A program made the position numbers and the translations under genes. Shown here in pieces: positions 1-5,259 of a DNA stretch of 5,563 bases (position 1 is the first letter of the stretch; each line of letters opens with the position of its first letter). Origin of the DNA: Sphingomonas sp. CCH10-B3 (lineage in GTDB: Bacteria > Pseudomonadota > Alphaproteobacteria > Sphingomonadales > Sphingomonadaceae); NCBI RefSeq assembly GCF_001556185.1, contig NZ_LSIJ01000052.1, positions 1 to 5,563 of the forward strand, written 5' to 3'. The notes under the pieces are model-generated. The model saw only the letters and a program-made list of their open reading frames with translations. It was not told where the DNA came from and did no database searches.

Positions 1-75
1 GAAGGCACGGCAAAACCTTAGCGTATATCTGGGTCCGTTCTGTGTACCGACCCCGATCAGTAGCGAACAATGGCG

Positions 76-80
76 GGAGG
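76..80 (+). promoter_or_regulatory. Ribosome binding site that fixes the start at 88
   Basis: GGAGG lies seven bases before the ATG at 88. The alternative in-frame ATG at 70 has no comparable purine-rich sequence before it and would place this site inside the coding region. The ATG at 88 is therefore the preferred start. Confidence 0.6.
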
Positions 81-87
81 AAACGCA

Positions 88-462
88 ATGGCCAGCGGAA
101 AAGAGGTCGTCCACGAACTGCTGGTGAGTCGGGATGCTTTTGTGATCATTGCGGACGCCATCAAATGGCTGACAATAGAACGGTCGAAGTTTCAGCGCCT
201 TAGAGATGTGATCACAGATGTGATTCGTGCTCCAGATCTTTCCAATCGGGAGTTGCTCGCCGCATTCAACCGGCACCGGCCCTGCGATGGGCGGGTAAGG
301 ATCTATCTCAGATTAAGCGGCGCTCTGAATGCCGAATTTGACACCCTCAAGGCCCGCCTCGGAGAAGTCACGGGAGACCAGTGCGGTGTGCGTGAGACGG
401 TGATCTTCTGCGCCCTCGCCATCAGTCTGCGCCAAATTTCTCTTGCCAAAGCCGCATTTTAG
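88..462 (+). CDS. Hypothetical protein, 124 aa
   Basis: I do not recognise this protein. From the ATG at 88 it has 124 residues. An ATG at 70 in the same frame would add six residues (MAGGNA) but lacks a ribosome binding site. There is no signal peptide or clear membrane segment. The chain looks like a soluble helical protein with a basic stretch around residues 32-46 (RSKFQRLRD and onward) and three scattered cysteines (C66, C99, C108) that form no recognisable metal motif. The following gene starts 45 bases downstream on the same strand with its own strong ribosome binding site, so the two are probably cotranscribed. Similar orphan genes are common in conjugative plasmid regions, but the function cannot be inferred from the sequence. 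Its reality rests on the open frame, codon use like the neighbours, and the ribosome binding site. Confidence 0.65.
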   Translation: MASGKEVVHELLVSRDAFVIIADAIKWLTIERSKFQRLRDVITDVIRAPDLSNRELLAAFNRHRPCDGRVRIYLRLSGALNAEFDTLKARLGEVTGDQCGVRETVIFCALAISLRQISLAKAAF

Positions 463-497
463 AATTCACATCATGCAGTTGCATAGGGAGAATTGAC

Positions 498-502
498 GGA
501 GG
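498..502 (+). promoter_or_regulatory. Ribosome binding site that fixes the start at 508
   Basis: GGAGG lies five bases before the ATG at 508. The longer frame would begin with TTG at 493, which has only AGGGAG two bases in front of it, too close for normal initiation. Confidence 0.6.
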
Positions 503-507
503 CAAGG

Positions 508-1002
508 ATGGGTCAGGGGGCGAACCCAAACGAGCGCAAGAGCTGTCATAGGCTGCAAGCTGAGTACGCCGATTTGATCAAGTACCAGATGAACCGGCAG
601 GGCGTCAGTCTCCGTAAGCTTGTCGATGAGGGGATCATCAAGAGCAGCCACCGCAGCGGTCTGTTCGAGCGCATCGCTGATGGCAGTGTGTCGACAGCCG
701 AGTTTAACCGGATCAACGAACGACTTGGCATCGATCCCGTCAGAGCAGCGATCGCTGTCCACTGCTTTGTCAGCCCGGAGTCCTATGAAGACCCCTGCTG
801 CGAAACCTCTGCCCAACTTGCCATTGCCCTGGCGCTCCAGCTCAGCGAAGAGATGGCCGCGTGCGATGGGACTTTTGAGCCCATCCGCGAAGCCCTTTGC
901 CACGGCATCGCGCAGCGCACCTCGAGCGCTATAGCCAGGCACCATACAGCGCTGGAAGCACGGCGGCACGACCCTGCGCTGTTTGACCGCTCATTCGGCT
1001 GA
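508..1002 (+). CDS. Hypothetical protein with a possible helix-turn-helix N-terminal half, 164 aa
   Basis: From the ATG at 508 the protein has 164 residues. Residues 17-82 (from LQAEYADLIKYQMNRQGVSL to about GIDPVRAA) have the rhythm of a small helix-turn-helix domain: a first helix, a 'QGVSLRKLVDEG' segment that fits a turn and second helix, and then 'STAEFNRINERLGI'. This recalls XRE-like or DUF6471-type domains found in many proteobacterial accessory regions, but I cannot confirm membership. The C-terminal half (residues 98-164) is helical with C97-C98, C119 and C131, and has a basic, histidine-containing tail. No signal peptide or membrane segment is visible. It follows the 124-aa gene by 45 bases and probably shares its transcript. 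A DNA-binding regulator of the neighbouring accessory genes is possible but is inference only. Confidence 0.65.
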   Translation: MGQGANPNERKSCHRLQAEYADLIKYQMNRQGVSLRKLVDEGIIKSSHRSGLFERIADGSVSTAEFNRINERLGIDPVRAAIAVHCFVSPESYEDPCCETSAQLAIALALQLSEEMAACDGTFEPIREALCHGIAQRTSSAIARHHTALEARRHDPALFDRSFG

Positions 1003-1081
1003 GCAAGCGAACTGCAGCATCAGCCAAGCGCCCACGCTTAGCAGAAGCGTCGCAGATCCATTGGTGATATGAACACACAGC

Positions 1082-1426
1082 TTGGAATATGATCGCCGCC
1101 AAGCGCGCGTTGCGGAGCAATCGGCTCGAGGATCAGGGACCAGTCTGCCGGTGAAGCAAGAAACGCTCATTGCCTGGACATCGCTCTATATTGCGGTCGG
1201 CATCATGGCGCTGATCTGCGCCGCACTTTCGACAATCGTGACCCTCGATGACTGGCGAACTGGCCGATGGGCTCCCGCCTGCACAAGCACGCTCGACAAG
1301 GCATTGTTGCTCCCGAAGCTCTGGCTGCACTGGCAAGCCAACTATCTCACCGGCACACCGGTGATCCTGGCTATCAGCCTCTACTATGCCTCCAGCATTG
1401 GTTTTTCAGTTTTCCGGGACATCTGA
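1082..1426 (+). CDS. Small membrane protein with two predicted transmembrane helices
   Basis: Unrecognised protein of up to 114 residues. Two hydrophobic segments stand out: residues about 29-55 (LIAWTSLYIAVGIMALICAA and onward) and about 91-111 (GTPVILAISLYYASSIGFSV). They are joined by a loop of roughly 35 residues containing one cysteine, several tryptophans and mixed charges. The start is uncertain. The longest frame begins at a TTG at 1082 without a ribosome binding site. A GTG at 1151, preceded by AGGGA eleven bases upstream, would give 91 residues that begin just before the first helix and may be the real start. The gene's end overlaps the end of the convergent transglycosylase gene by 21 bases. 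The location next to that enzyme suggests an envelope or transfer-related role, but nothing in the sequence proves it. Confidence 0.5.
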   Translation: MEYDRRQARVAEQSARGSGTSLPVKQETLIAWTSLYIAVGIMALICAALSTIVTLDDWRTGRWAPACTSTLDKALLLPKLWLHWQANYLTGTPVILAISLYYASSIGFSVFRDI

Positions 1427-2263
1427 CCCTCCAGCGAACGCAAGAAGCCTGACCGACCTGAAGAGGTTGTCCGCTCCTCGCCGGGCAAGCGAGACTGGCG
1501 GGGCAGAGCTTCCGCTGAGCGATGCAAGTATGGTGCGGACATAGCTGCGCGTTTCAGCAAAGGGCGGAACTCCGCCATGCTTGTCGACGTTGCCCGGACC
1601 GGCATTGTACGCAGCCAAAGCAAGATGCCACGAGCCATAGCGATCGAGCTGCTCACGCAGGTAACGCGCTCCGCCGCGGAGGTTTTCGACAGGGTCCCAA
1701 GGATCTGAAACGCCAAGATAGTTTGCGGTCCCCGGCATCAGCTGTGCCATGCCCATCGCCCCGGCAGGACTACGCGCAAAGGGCTGGTAGCGGCTTTCAT
1801 GAGCAACGAGCGCGTCAAACAGCCGCAGGGGAACGCCGGCTTCGCAAGCGGCTGCGGCGACGTGGCGGAAATAGAGACGGCGTCGCGATTGTGCCATCTC
1901 GGACAGGTCATAGCGCGGGAAGTACCCTCCAGAGAGACAATCGGGACCTGGCGCGAGGCTCGATGCATTCACCGGCACGGGAATGACGGTGGAGCTTCCG
2001 CGTCTCATCCAGGACGGGATATAGAACAACGGGGGCGCGGGGCTGACAGGGGTGATCTCCTGCTCCTCCGCAAACGCTGTCGCTTCAGTCTCGGGAACGG
2101 GCTGCTTGGCTTGCAGCTGCGCGTTGGGACTTTTGACAACCACTCCGGGCACCAAGAGCGCGAATTCAGAGGGCGTGCTGCTCGAGAAGTCCTCAAGCTT
2201 GACCTCTTGGGCGACGGCTTGAGAATTTAGCGCGACAAGCGCTGCGCTGAGGTAGATTTTCAT
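1406..2263 (-). CDS. Secreted lytic transglycosylase (SLT family, VirB1-like)
   Basis: A 285-residue peptidoglycan lytic transglycosylase that would cleave the MurNAc-GlcNAc bond in the periplasm. The N-terminus (MKIYLSAALVALNSQAVA) is a signal peptide, probably cut after A18. A low-complexity, proline-rich linker follows to about residue 105. The SLT catalytic domain spans about 130-250. It has the catalytic glutamate E156 in 'ALVAHESRY', the 'GAMGMAQLMPGTA' block at 168-180, 'NLRGGARYLREQLDRYG' at 194-210 and 'ALAAYNAGPGNVDKHGG' at 215-231, the standard motif order of this family. The tail after 250 is unconserved-looking. The ATG at 2263 is chosen because AAAGG precedes it by about eight bases and the signal peptide begins there. 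The frame stays open upstream to 2437, but that extension looks non-coding. Stand-alone enzymes of this layout often act as VirB1-type wall-opening factors in conjugation, but no other transfer gene lies in this window, so a housekeeping role is possible. Confidence 0.9.
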   Translation of the reverse strand: MKIYLSAALVALNSQAVAQEVKLEDFSSSTPSEFALLVPGVVVKSPNAQLQAKQPVPETEATAFAEEQEITPVSPAPPLFYIPSWMRRGSSTVIPVPVNASSLAPGPDCLSGGYFPRYDLSEMAQSRRRLYFRHVAAAACEAGVPLRLFDALVAHESRYQPFARSPAGAMGMAQLMPGTANYLGVSDPWDPVENLRGGARYLREQLDRYGSWHLALAAYNAGPGNVDKHGGVPPFAETRSYVRTILASLSGSSAPPVSLARRGADNLFRSVRLLAFAGGSDVPEN

Positions 2264-2982
2264 AACCACACCTTTCGGCATGGCTTGGGAACCGCCAACT
2301 AAGGTTATCGAGATGGCTCCGCTGGCGCAAGCGTCGTATGGATTTGGAGAGGTAAGCACCGCAACAGCATCTGCCGCCCAAGACCCGGTCGTTCCTCGCC
2401 ACACATCAAAGTGACCGCTTTTGTCGAAATCTGCCACTCAGCTTGATCGAGCGGACCGAAAGCTGCGACCACATCGCATATCATGGTCGAACGAACGTGG
2501 ACCCAAACTGTGACCGGCCGTTGGAACTGCATCGGCACCGGAGTTCATCACTGCAATAAACGCAGCGGAGTGGTGCTGTAGGGTACGCTTACTTGCAGGA
2601 TGCAGTCAGTTATCTGGCTTCGGCAAGCACAGGGTTTAACGAGAGTAGCTGAATTTGCTGGGTTGGTGCCATTCGCGTCCACAGCCCCTAACTTCAGCTT
2701 TGTGCCCAAATTTTGCTCATCTAGTTTGTAGGTGAATGATCGAGGAAGCTGTCGATCGCTCAGGCGTCAACCTAACATCCTTGGCTAGCTGGGGGGCCGT
2801 AAATCCGCATGACTGAAGCCCTCTGATTTTTTGCATTTCGGGGTGCTAGTCTGAGACTTGCTGGGCTCACAAAGGGCGAAAAGCATTTTGATATCGCTAA
2901 AGAAGCTTGCGTTGCTCGAAGCTGCGTTAAGCTTTGCGCGAGGCTGTGTAACTATGTCTTTGATCACGTCGAACACAGTAGT
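2264..2982. other. Gene-poor intergenic region
   Basis: About 720 bases separate the divergent transglycosylase and cysteine-rich genes, and I see no convincing gene in them. Frames here are short, lack ribosome binding sites and give proteins without recognisable character; one minus-strand frame at 2785-2991 also runs over the start of the 2983 gene. Parts of 2560-2760 are visibly less GC-rich than the surrounding genes. A six-base inverted repeat (CGACCA at 2465-2470 and TGGTCG twelve bases later) is present but weak. Three AAGCT-containing repeats lie at 2903-2938 and are listed separately. The region must hold promoters for both flanking genes, but I cannot assign them confidently. Confidence 0.6.
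2903..2938. repeat. Three short AAGCT-(T)-GCG direct repeats upstream of the cysteine-rich operon
   Basis: Related words occur at 2903 (AAGCTTGCGTT), 2919 (AAGCTGCGTTA) and 2929 (AAGCTTTGCG). The start-to-start spacings are 16 and 10 bases. They end about 45 bases before the ATG at 2983, where a regulator site would be expected. The words are short and the spacing irregular, so chance is a real alternative. Confidence 0.3.
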
Positions 2983-3312
2983 ATGGACCAAACGGTGACA
3001 CAGCGCCTCTTTCTCTATCTCGCGGCATTTCTTGCCGCGCTGCTACCCATAGAGGCGACCTATGCAGCGAACGGTTGCGCGCCGATGGCAGAGATGAACG
3101 CGGACGCAGGCGACTGCAGCGAATGCATGGATGATGAGCGCGGGCAGTGTCAGAGCTATTGCTTGGCCTTGTGCCAGACGCTTCCGGCAGCGCGCGTTTC
3201 GTCGCTAGAGCCGCGCGATCTTTCGTCACTCAATTTTCTAGCGCTTCTCGAAAAGTTTCCGCCCCTGCCTAACGGGGGGCCGGAACCGCCGCCTCCCCGA
3301 ATGCTCCGCTGA
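2983..3312 (+). CDS. Small exported cysteine-rich protein, 109 aa
   Basis: The protein starts with a convincing signal peptide (MDQTVTQRLFLYLAAFLAAL, cleavage probably after A28 in 'ATYA') and should be periplasmic or secreted. The mature part has six cysteines at 32, 45, 48, 56, 60 and 64, giving C-x2-C, C-x3-C and C-x3-C spacings within an acidic region rich in Asp, Glu and Met (M35, M38, M49). The C-terminus is proline-rich (PPLPNGGPEPPPP). Short exported proteins with Cys/Met-rich centres and proline-rich tails are often found in metal-resistance operons, but I do not recognise the family and the metal role is inference. No strong ribosome binding site precedes the ATG at 2983 and no better in-frame start exists. 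The 49-codon gene follows after 34 bases, and one terminator closes both. Confidence 0.65.
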   Translation: MDQTVTQRLFLYLAAFLAALLPIEATYAANGCAPMAEMNADAGDCSECMDDERGQCQSYCLALCQTLPAARVSSLEPRDLSSLNFLALLEKFPPLPNGGPEPPPPRMLR

Positions 3313-3346
3313 TCGACGGAATTCAATTTCAACGGAGATAAACATC

Positions 3347-3496
3347 ATGAAGAAGTACATCATCACGGCAGCAGTGCTGCTCGGTTCCAGCTCAGCTGCT
3401 TTTGCCGCCACGCCGGAGCAGGTCGCATCGCTCGCAATGTCCTGCTGCGACCTCGTGCTCGCATGCTGCGAGGCTGCAATGGACTGCTGCCCGTAA
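3347..3496 (+). CDS. Exported micro-peptide with three Cys-Cys pairs at heptad spacing, 49 aa
   Basis: The ATG at 3347 has GGAG nine bases upstream. The first 20 residues (MKKYIITAAVLLGSSSAAFA) form a classic signal peptide with a charged start, a hydrophobic core and an A-F-A cleavage site. The predicted mature peptide has only 29 residues. It contains Cys-Cys pairs at 33-34, 40-41 and 47-48, an exact seven-residue period (CCDLVLACCEAAMDCCP). It has four acidic residues and no lysine, arginine or histidine. If helical, the thiols would form one stripe along the peptide, suited to binding soft metals (Cd, Hg, Pb, Cu(I), Zn) or to disulfide chemistry. That role is inferred from composition and from the metal-type regulator and transporter one kilobase downstream. 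It follows the 109-aa gene by 34 bases, and a strong terminator begins 21 bases after its stop. I recognise no named family. Confidence 0.75.
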   Translation: MKKYIITAAVLLGSSSAAFAATPEQVASLAMSCCDLVLACCEAAMDCCP

Positions 3497-3517
3497 GGGA
3501 CTAGCCAAGGCATAAGG

Positions 3518-3556
3518 GCGGGCGTCCGGTCACCAACTGGGCGCCCGCTTTCTTTT
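3518..3556 (+). terminator. Strong intrinsic terminator after the cysteine-rich peptide gene
   Basis: GCGGGCGTCCGGT at 3518-3530 pairs with ACTGGGCGCCCGC at 3536-3548. The stem is 13 base pairs with two G-U wobbles and the loop is five bases (CACCA). The T-rich run TTTCTTTT follows. It lies 21 bases after the stop at 3496, marking the end of the two-gene cysteine-rich unit. Confidence 0.85.
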
Positions 3557-3598
3557 GGACCGCTCTTGCGCGAATGCCTAACAGTCGAGCAAGCCTCG

Positions 3599-3622
3599 TA
3601 AAAGCTATTCATTATAGCCTTT
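3599..3622 (-). terminator. Possible terminator hairpin downstream of the ynfA-type gene
   Basis: On the minus strand AAAGGCTAT and ATAGCTTTT flank a five-base loop. The stem has one bulged base and its distal arm ends in CTTTT. It lies about 60 bases beyond the end of the YnfA-type gene. The stem is AT-rich and weak, so this is only a candidate. Confidence 0.3.
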
Positions 3623-3637
3623 AACTTATTGGCATTC

Positions 3638-3673
3638 GGGATGTTCACGAAATGCTTTTCGAGTGACCATCCC
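3638..3673. repeat. Interrupted inverted repeat just beyond the ynfA-type stop
   Basis: GGGATG at 3638 pairs with CATCCC ending at 3673. After one mismatch, an inner TCAC/GTGA pair continues the stem. There is no T-run on either strand, so it is not a classical terminator. It may fold in the 3' end of the minus-strand transcript, whose last gene stops at 3685. Confidence 0.35.
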
Positions 3674-3684
3674 AATTGCAGCCA

Positions 3685-4014
3685 TCAGGCTGATCGTCCC
3701 GGACCCACCAGAATCAATCCTGCTCCGACGAGACAAATCGCCGCGCCAATGACATCCCAGCGGTCGGGTCGTGCGCCTTCGACACTCCAAAGCCAAATCA
3801 GTGACGCTGCGATGTAGACGCCGCCATAGGCTGCGAATGCGCGGCCCGCAGCGGATGTATCGACCAGCGTGAGGAGCCAGGCAAAAATCGCGAGCGACAC
3901 CATGCCCGGCGCAACCCACCAGGCAGATTTGTCGAGCCGCAACCATGCCCAGAACGAGAAGCAACCGGCGATCTCCGCCAGCGCGGCGAGCGCATAGATG
4001 AGTCCGGTTGGCAT
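3685..4014 (-). CDS. YnfA/UPF0060 family small membrane protein
   Basis: A 109-residue protein with four hydrophobic segments (about 3-22, 31-50, 60-78 and 87-105), the normal length and topology for YnfA/UPF0060. Family-like stretches are '[20 protein letters not shown]' at 11-30, '[20 protein letters not shown]' at 46-65 and '[11 protein letters not shown]' at 66-76, followed by '[19 protein letters not shown]'. The family belongs to the drug/metabolite transporter superfamily and resembles small multidrug resistance transporters. Some members are reported to act as efflux pumps, and the substrate here is unknown. The ATG at 4014 is chosen because the family N-terminus begins there; the frame stays open for 29 more codons without family character. 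It lies 130 bases downstream of the MerR-type regulator on the same strand and could be read from the same promoter. Confidence 0.9.
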   Translation of the reverse strand: MPTGLIYALAALAEIAGCFSFWAWLRLDKSAWWVAPGMVSLAIFAWLLTLVDTSAAGRAFAAYGGVYIAASLIWLWSVEGARPDRWDVIGAAICLVGAGLILVGPGRSA

Positions 4015-4144
4015 GGTTAGTGCTCGATCCGTGGCGATAGTGGGGCTGGGCAGACCATTGCCGGGTGTCGCAGCATCGTCAACGCGGTCTGGTGGATCCA
4101 TGCACGCGAGGCCGAAGCGTTGGCGCCAAAGCAGCGATCTTCGA

Positions 4145-4549
4145 TCACGTTGCGGTCAGCGTGCGCGGGGCGAGGGTCTCGATGATCTTGCAGTCGGCCA
4201 CGGTCCCGTGACGGCAGGATCCGATGACCCGGTCCAGTTCGCCACGCAGTGCGCTCAGATCGGCGATCTTGCGGTCGATTTCGGCGAGGTGGACGCGCGC
4301 GATTCCGTCAACGGCATCGCAGGATTGGGCCTTGTCATCCGACAGCGTGAGCAGTTCGCGCACGGCTTCGAGCGTGAAACCGAGATCGCGGGCGCGGCGG
4401 ATGAACGACAGGCGCGCCAGATGATCATTGCCATAGGCACGGTAATTGGCACTTGTCCGAGCGGGTGGCGGCAACAACCCGATCTTTTCATAATAGCGCA
4501 CCGTCTCGACCTTCGTCGCCGTGGCGCTCGCGAGTTCGCCAATTTTCAC
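4145..4549 (-). CDS. MerR-family heavy-metal-responsive regulator (CadR/PbrR type)
   Basis: A 134-residue regulator that would bind DNA as a dimer and untwist a long-spacer promoter when metal binds. The N-terminal winged helix-turn-helix is typical: '[20 protein letters not shown]' at 2-21, then '[19 protein letters not shown]' and '[17 protein letters not shown]' at 53-69. A long dimerisation helix covers about 84-110. Cysteines at 77, 112 and 120, the last two in '[10 protein letters not shown]', match the metal-ligand layout of the CadR/PbrR subgroup (Cd, Pb, sometimes Zn). This differs from copper-type CueR, whose paired cysteines sit closer together. There is no histidine-rich tail. The start is a GTG at 4549 with AAGGAG five bases upstream; the longer frame to 4798 runs through the promoter and into the opposite gene. 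It is divergent from the cation transporter across an 83-base shared control region. Confidence 0.93.
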   Translation of the reverse strand: MKIGELASATATKVETVRYYEKIGLLPPPARTSANYRAYGNDHLARLSFIRRARDLGFTLEAVRELLTLSDDKAQSCDAVDGIARVHLAEIDRKIADLSALRGELDRVIGSCRHGTVADCKIIETLAPRTLTAT

Positions 4550-4554
4550 TGCCA

Positions 4555-4560
4555 CTCCTT
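4555..4560 (-). promoter_or_regulatory. Ribosome binding site that fixes the GTG start of the MerR-type gene
   Basis: Read on the minus strand, AAGGAG lies five bases before the GTG at 4549. The other in-frame GTG, at 4555, overlaps this site. The start at 4549 gives the exact N-terminus expected for a MerR protein (VKIGELA). Confidence 0.75.
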
Positions 4561-4565
4561 CGGGC

Positions 4566-4596
4566 TTGACCCTATAGTTGCTACAGGGTGTAGATA
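4566..4596 (+). promoter_or_regulatory. MerR-type promoter and operator of the cation transporter gene
   Basis: The -35 element TTGACC (4566-4571) and a -10-like TAGATA (4591-4596) are separated by 19 bases, the overlong spacer typical of promoters activated by MerR proteins. Between them lies a dyad of ACCCTATAG (4569-4577) and CTACAGGGT (4581-4589) around TTG, with eight of nine arm positions symmetric. This closely resembles the operators I know for CadR and PbrR. The regulator on the other strand starts 20 bases left of the dyad, so it should bind here, controlling the transporter and probably its own gene. Confidence 0.88.
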
Positions 4597-4632
4597 GAAT
4601 GCCGACTCGCAGATTGTCGAGAAGGCAAAAAG

Positions 4633-5259
4633 ATGGCTGATGATTGCTGCAAGGCCGCGTGCGGAACGACGGCAACTCTGAACGACCCGCGCTGGCGCAG
4701 GGCTTTGTGGATCGCGCTCGGCGTGAACGCCGGCATGTTCGCGGTGGAAATGGCGGCAGGGGCCGCTGCGGACAGCCGCGCGTTGCAGGCGGACGCACTC
4801 GATTTTCTGGGCGATGCCACCAATTATGCGATCAGCCTGCTGGTCGCCGGGATGGCGCTTGCATGGCGCGCGCGGGCGGCGCTGGCCAAGGGGCTCGCCC
4901 TCATTGGTCTGGGTGGTTGGGTCATGATCACAGCCGTTCTGGCGGCGCTCGGCGGAGCTGCACCCGAGCCTGAACTGATGGGAATCATCGGCGCGCTCGC
5001 GCTGGCGGCCAACACCGGTGTCGCCATCATGCTCTACCGTTTTCGCACTGGAGACGCGAACATGCGCTCGGTCTGGATATGCTCGCGCAATGACGCGATC
5101 GGCAATATCGCCGTCATGGCAGCCGCACTTGGCGTGTTCGGCACCGGGACAGCCTGGCCCGACCTCATTGTTGCAGCGATTCTGGCGCTGCTCGGGATCA
5201 GCGGCGGCATTCAGATTGTCCAGCAGGCACGGCGTGAATTGCGGAGCGTTGCGGCATGA
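4633..5259 (+). CDS. Cation diffusion facilitator-type metal transporter, short form without C-terminal domain
   Basis: A 208-residue inner-membrane protein with six hydrophobic segments (about 24-44, 51-73, 87-107, 115-135, 147-170 and 175-197). It would export a divalent cation from the cytoplasm. The metal site is recognisable: D57-x3-D61 in helix 2 (ADALDFLGDATNY) and C150-x3-D154 in helix 5 (WICSRNDAIGN). In well-studied zinc exporters such as YiiP these are Asp-Asp and His-Asp, so a cysteine replaces the histidine here. The N-terminus has C5, C6 and C10 (DDCCKAACG), a possible cytoplasmic metal entry site. The protein ends about a dozen residues after helix 6 and so lacks the usual cytoplasmic C-terminal domain of the family. 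GAAGG lies seven bases before the ATG. It is driven by the MerR-type promoter and overlaps the next gene by four bases (ATGA). Cd, Pb, Zn or Co are the likely substrates. Confidence 0.9.
   Translation: MADDCCKAACGTTATLNDPRWRRALWIALGVNAGMFAVEMAAGAAADSRALQADALDFLGDATNYAISLLVAGMALAWRARAALAKGLALIGLGGWVMITAVLAALGGAAPEPELMGIIGALALAANTGVAIMLYRFRTGDANMRSVWICSRNDAIGNIAVMAAALGVFGTGTAWPDLIVAAILALLGISGGIQIVQQARRELRSVAA

Noticed and set aside
1..21. Tail of an upstream gene ending in TAG at 19-21
   Set aside because: Only six codons are available and nothing supports one frame over another.
466..969. Long minus-strand open frame opposite the 508-1002 gene
   Set aside because: It is the mirror of a plus-strand gene with a good ribosome binding site. 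Its protein has no recognisable motif and it has no ribosome binding site of its own.
1034..1050. Small hairpin (ACGCTT / AAGCGT) after the 508-1002 gene as a terminator
   Set aside because: The stem is only six base pairs and no T-run follows it.
2264..2437. 58-codon N-terminal extension of the transglycosylase
   Set aside because: It would bury the signal peptide inside the protein. The ATG at 2263 has a ribosome binding site and gives a normal secreted enzyme.
2785..2991. 68-codon minus-strand frame in the intergenic region
   Set aside because: There is no convincing ribosome binding site, no motif and no hydrophobic segment, and it overlaps the start of the exported cysteine-rich gene.
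3443..3490. TGCTGC words spaced by 21 bases as a CRISPR-like or DNA-level repeat
   Set aside because: They encode the Cys-Cys pairs of the peptide and only about eight bases are shared between units. The period is explained by the protein heptad.
3998..4597. 199-codon plus-strand open frame opposite the MerR-type gene
   Set aside because: It lies antisense to a certain MerR protein and crosses its promoter, with no family character of its own.
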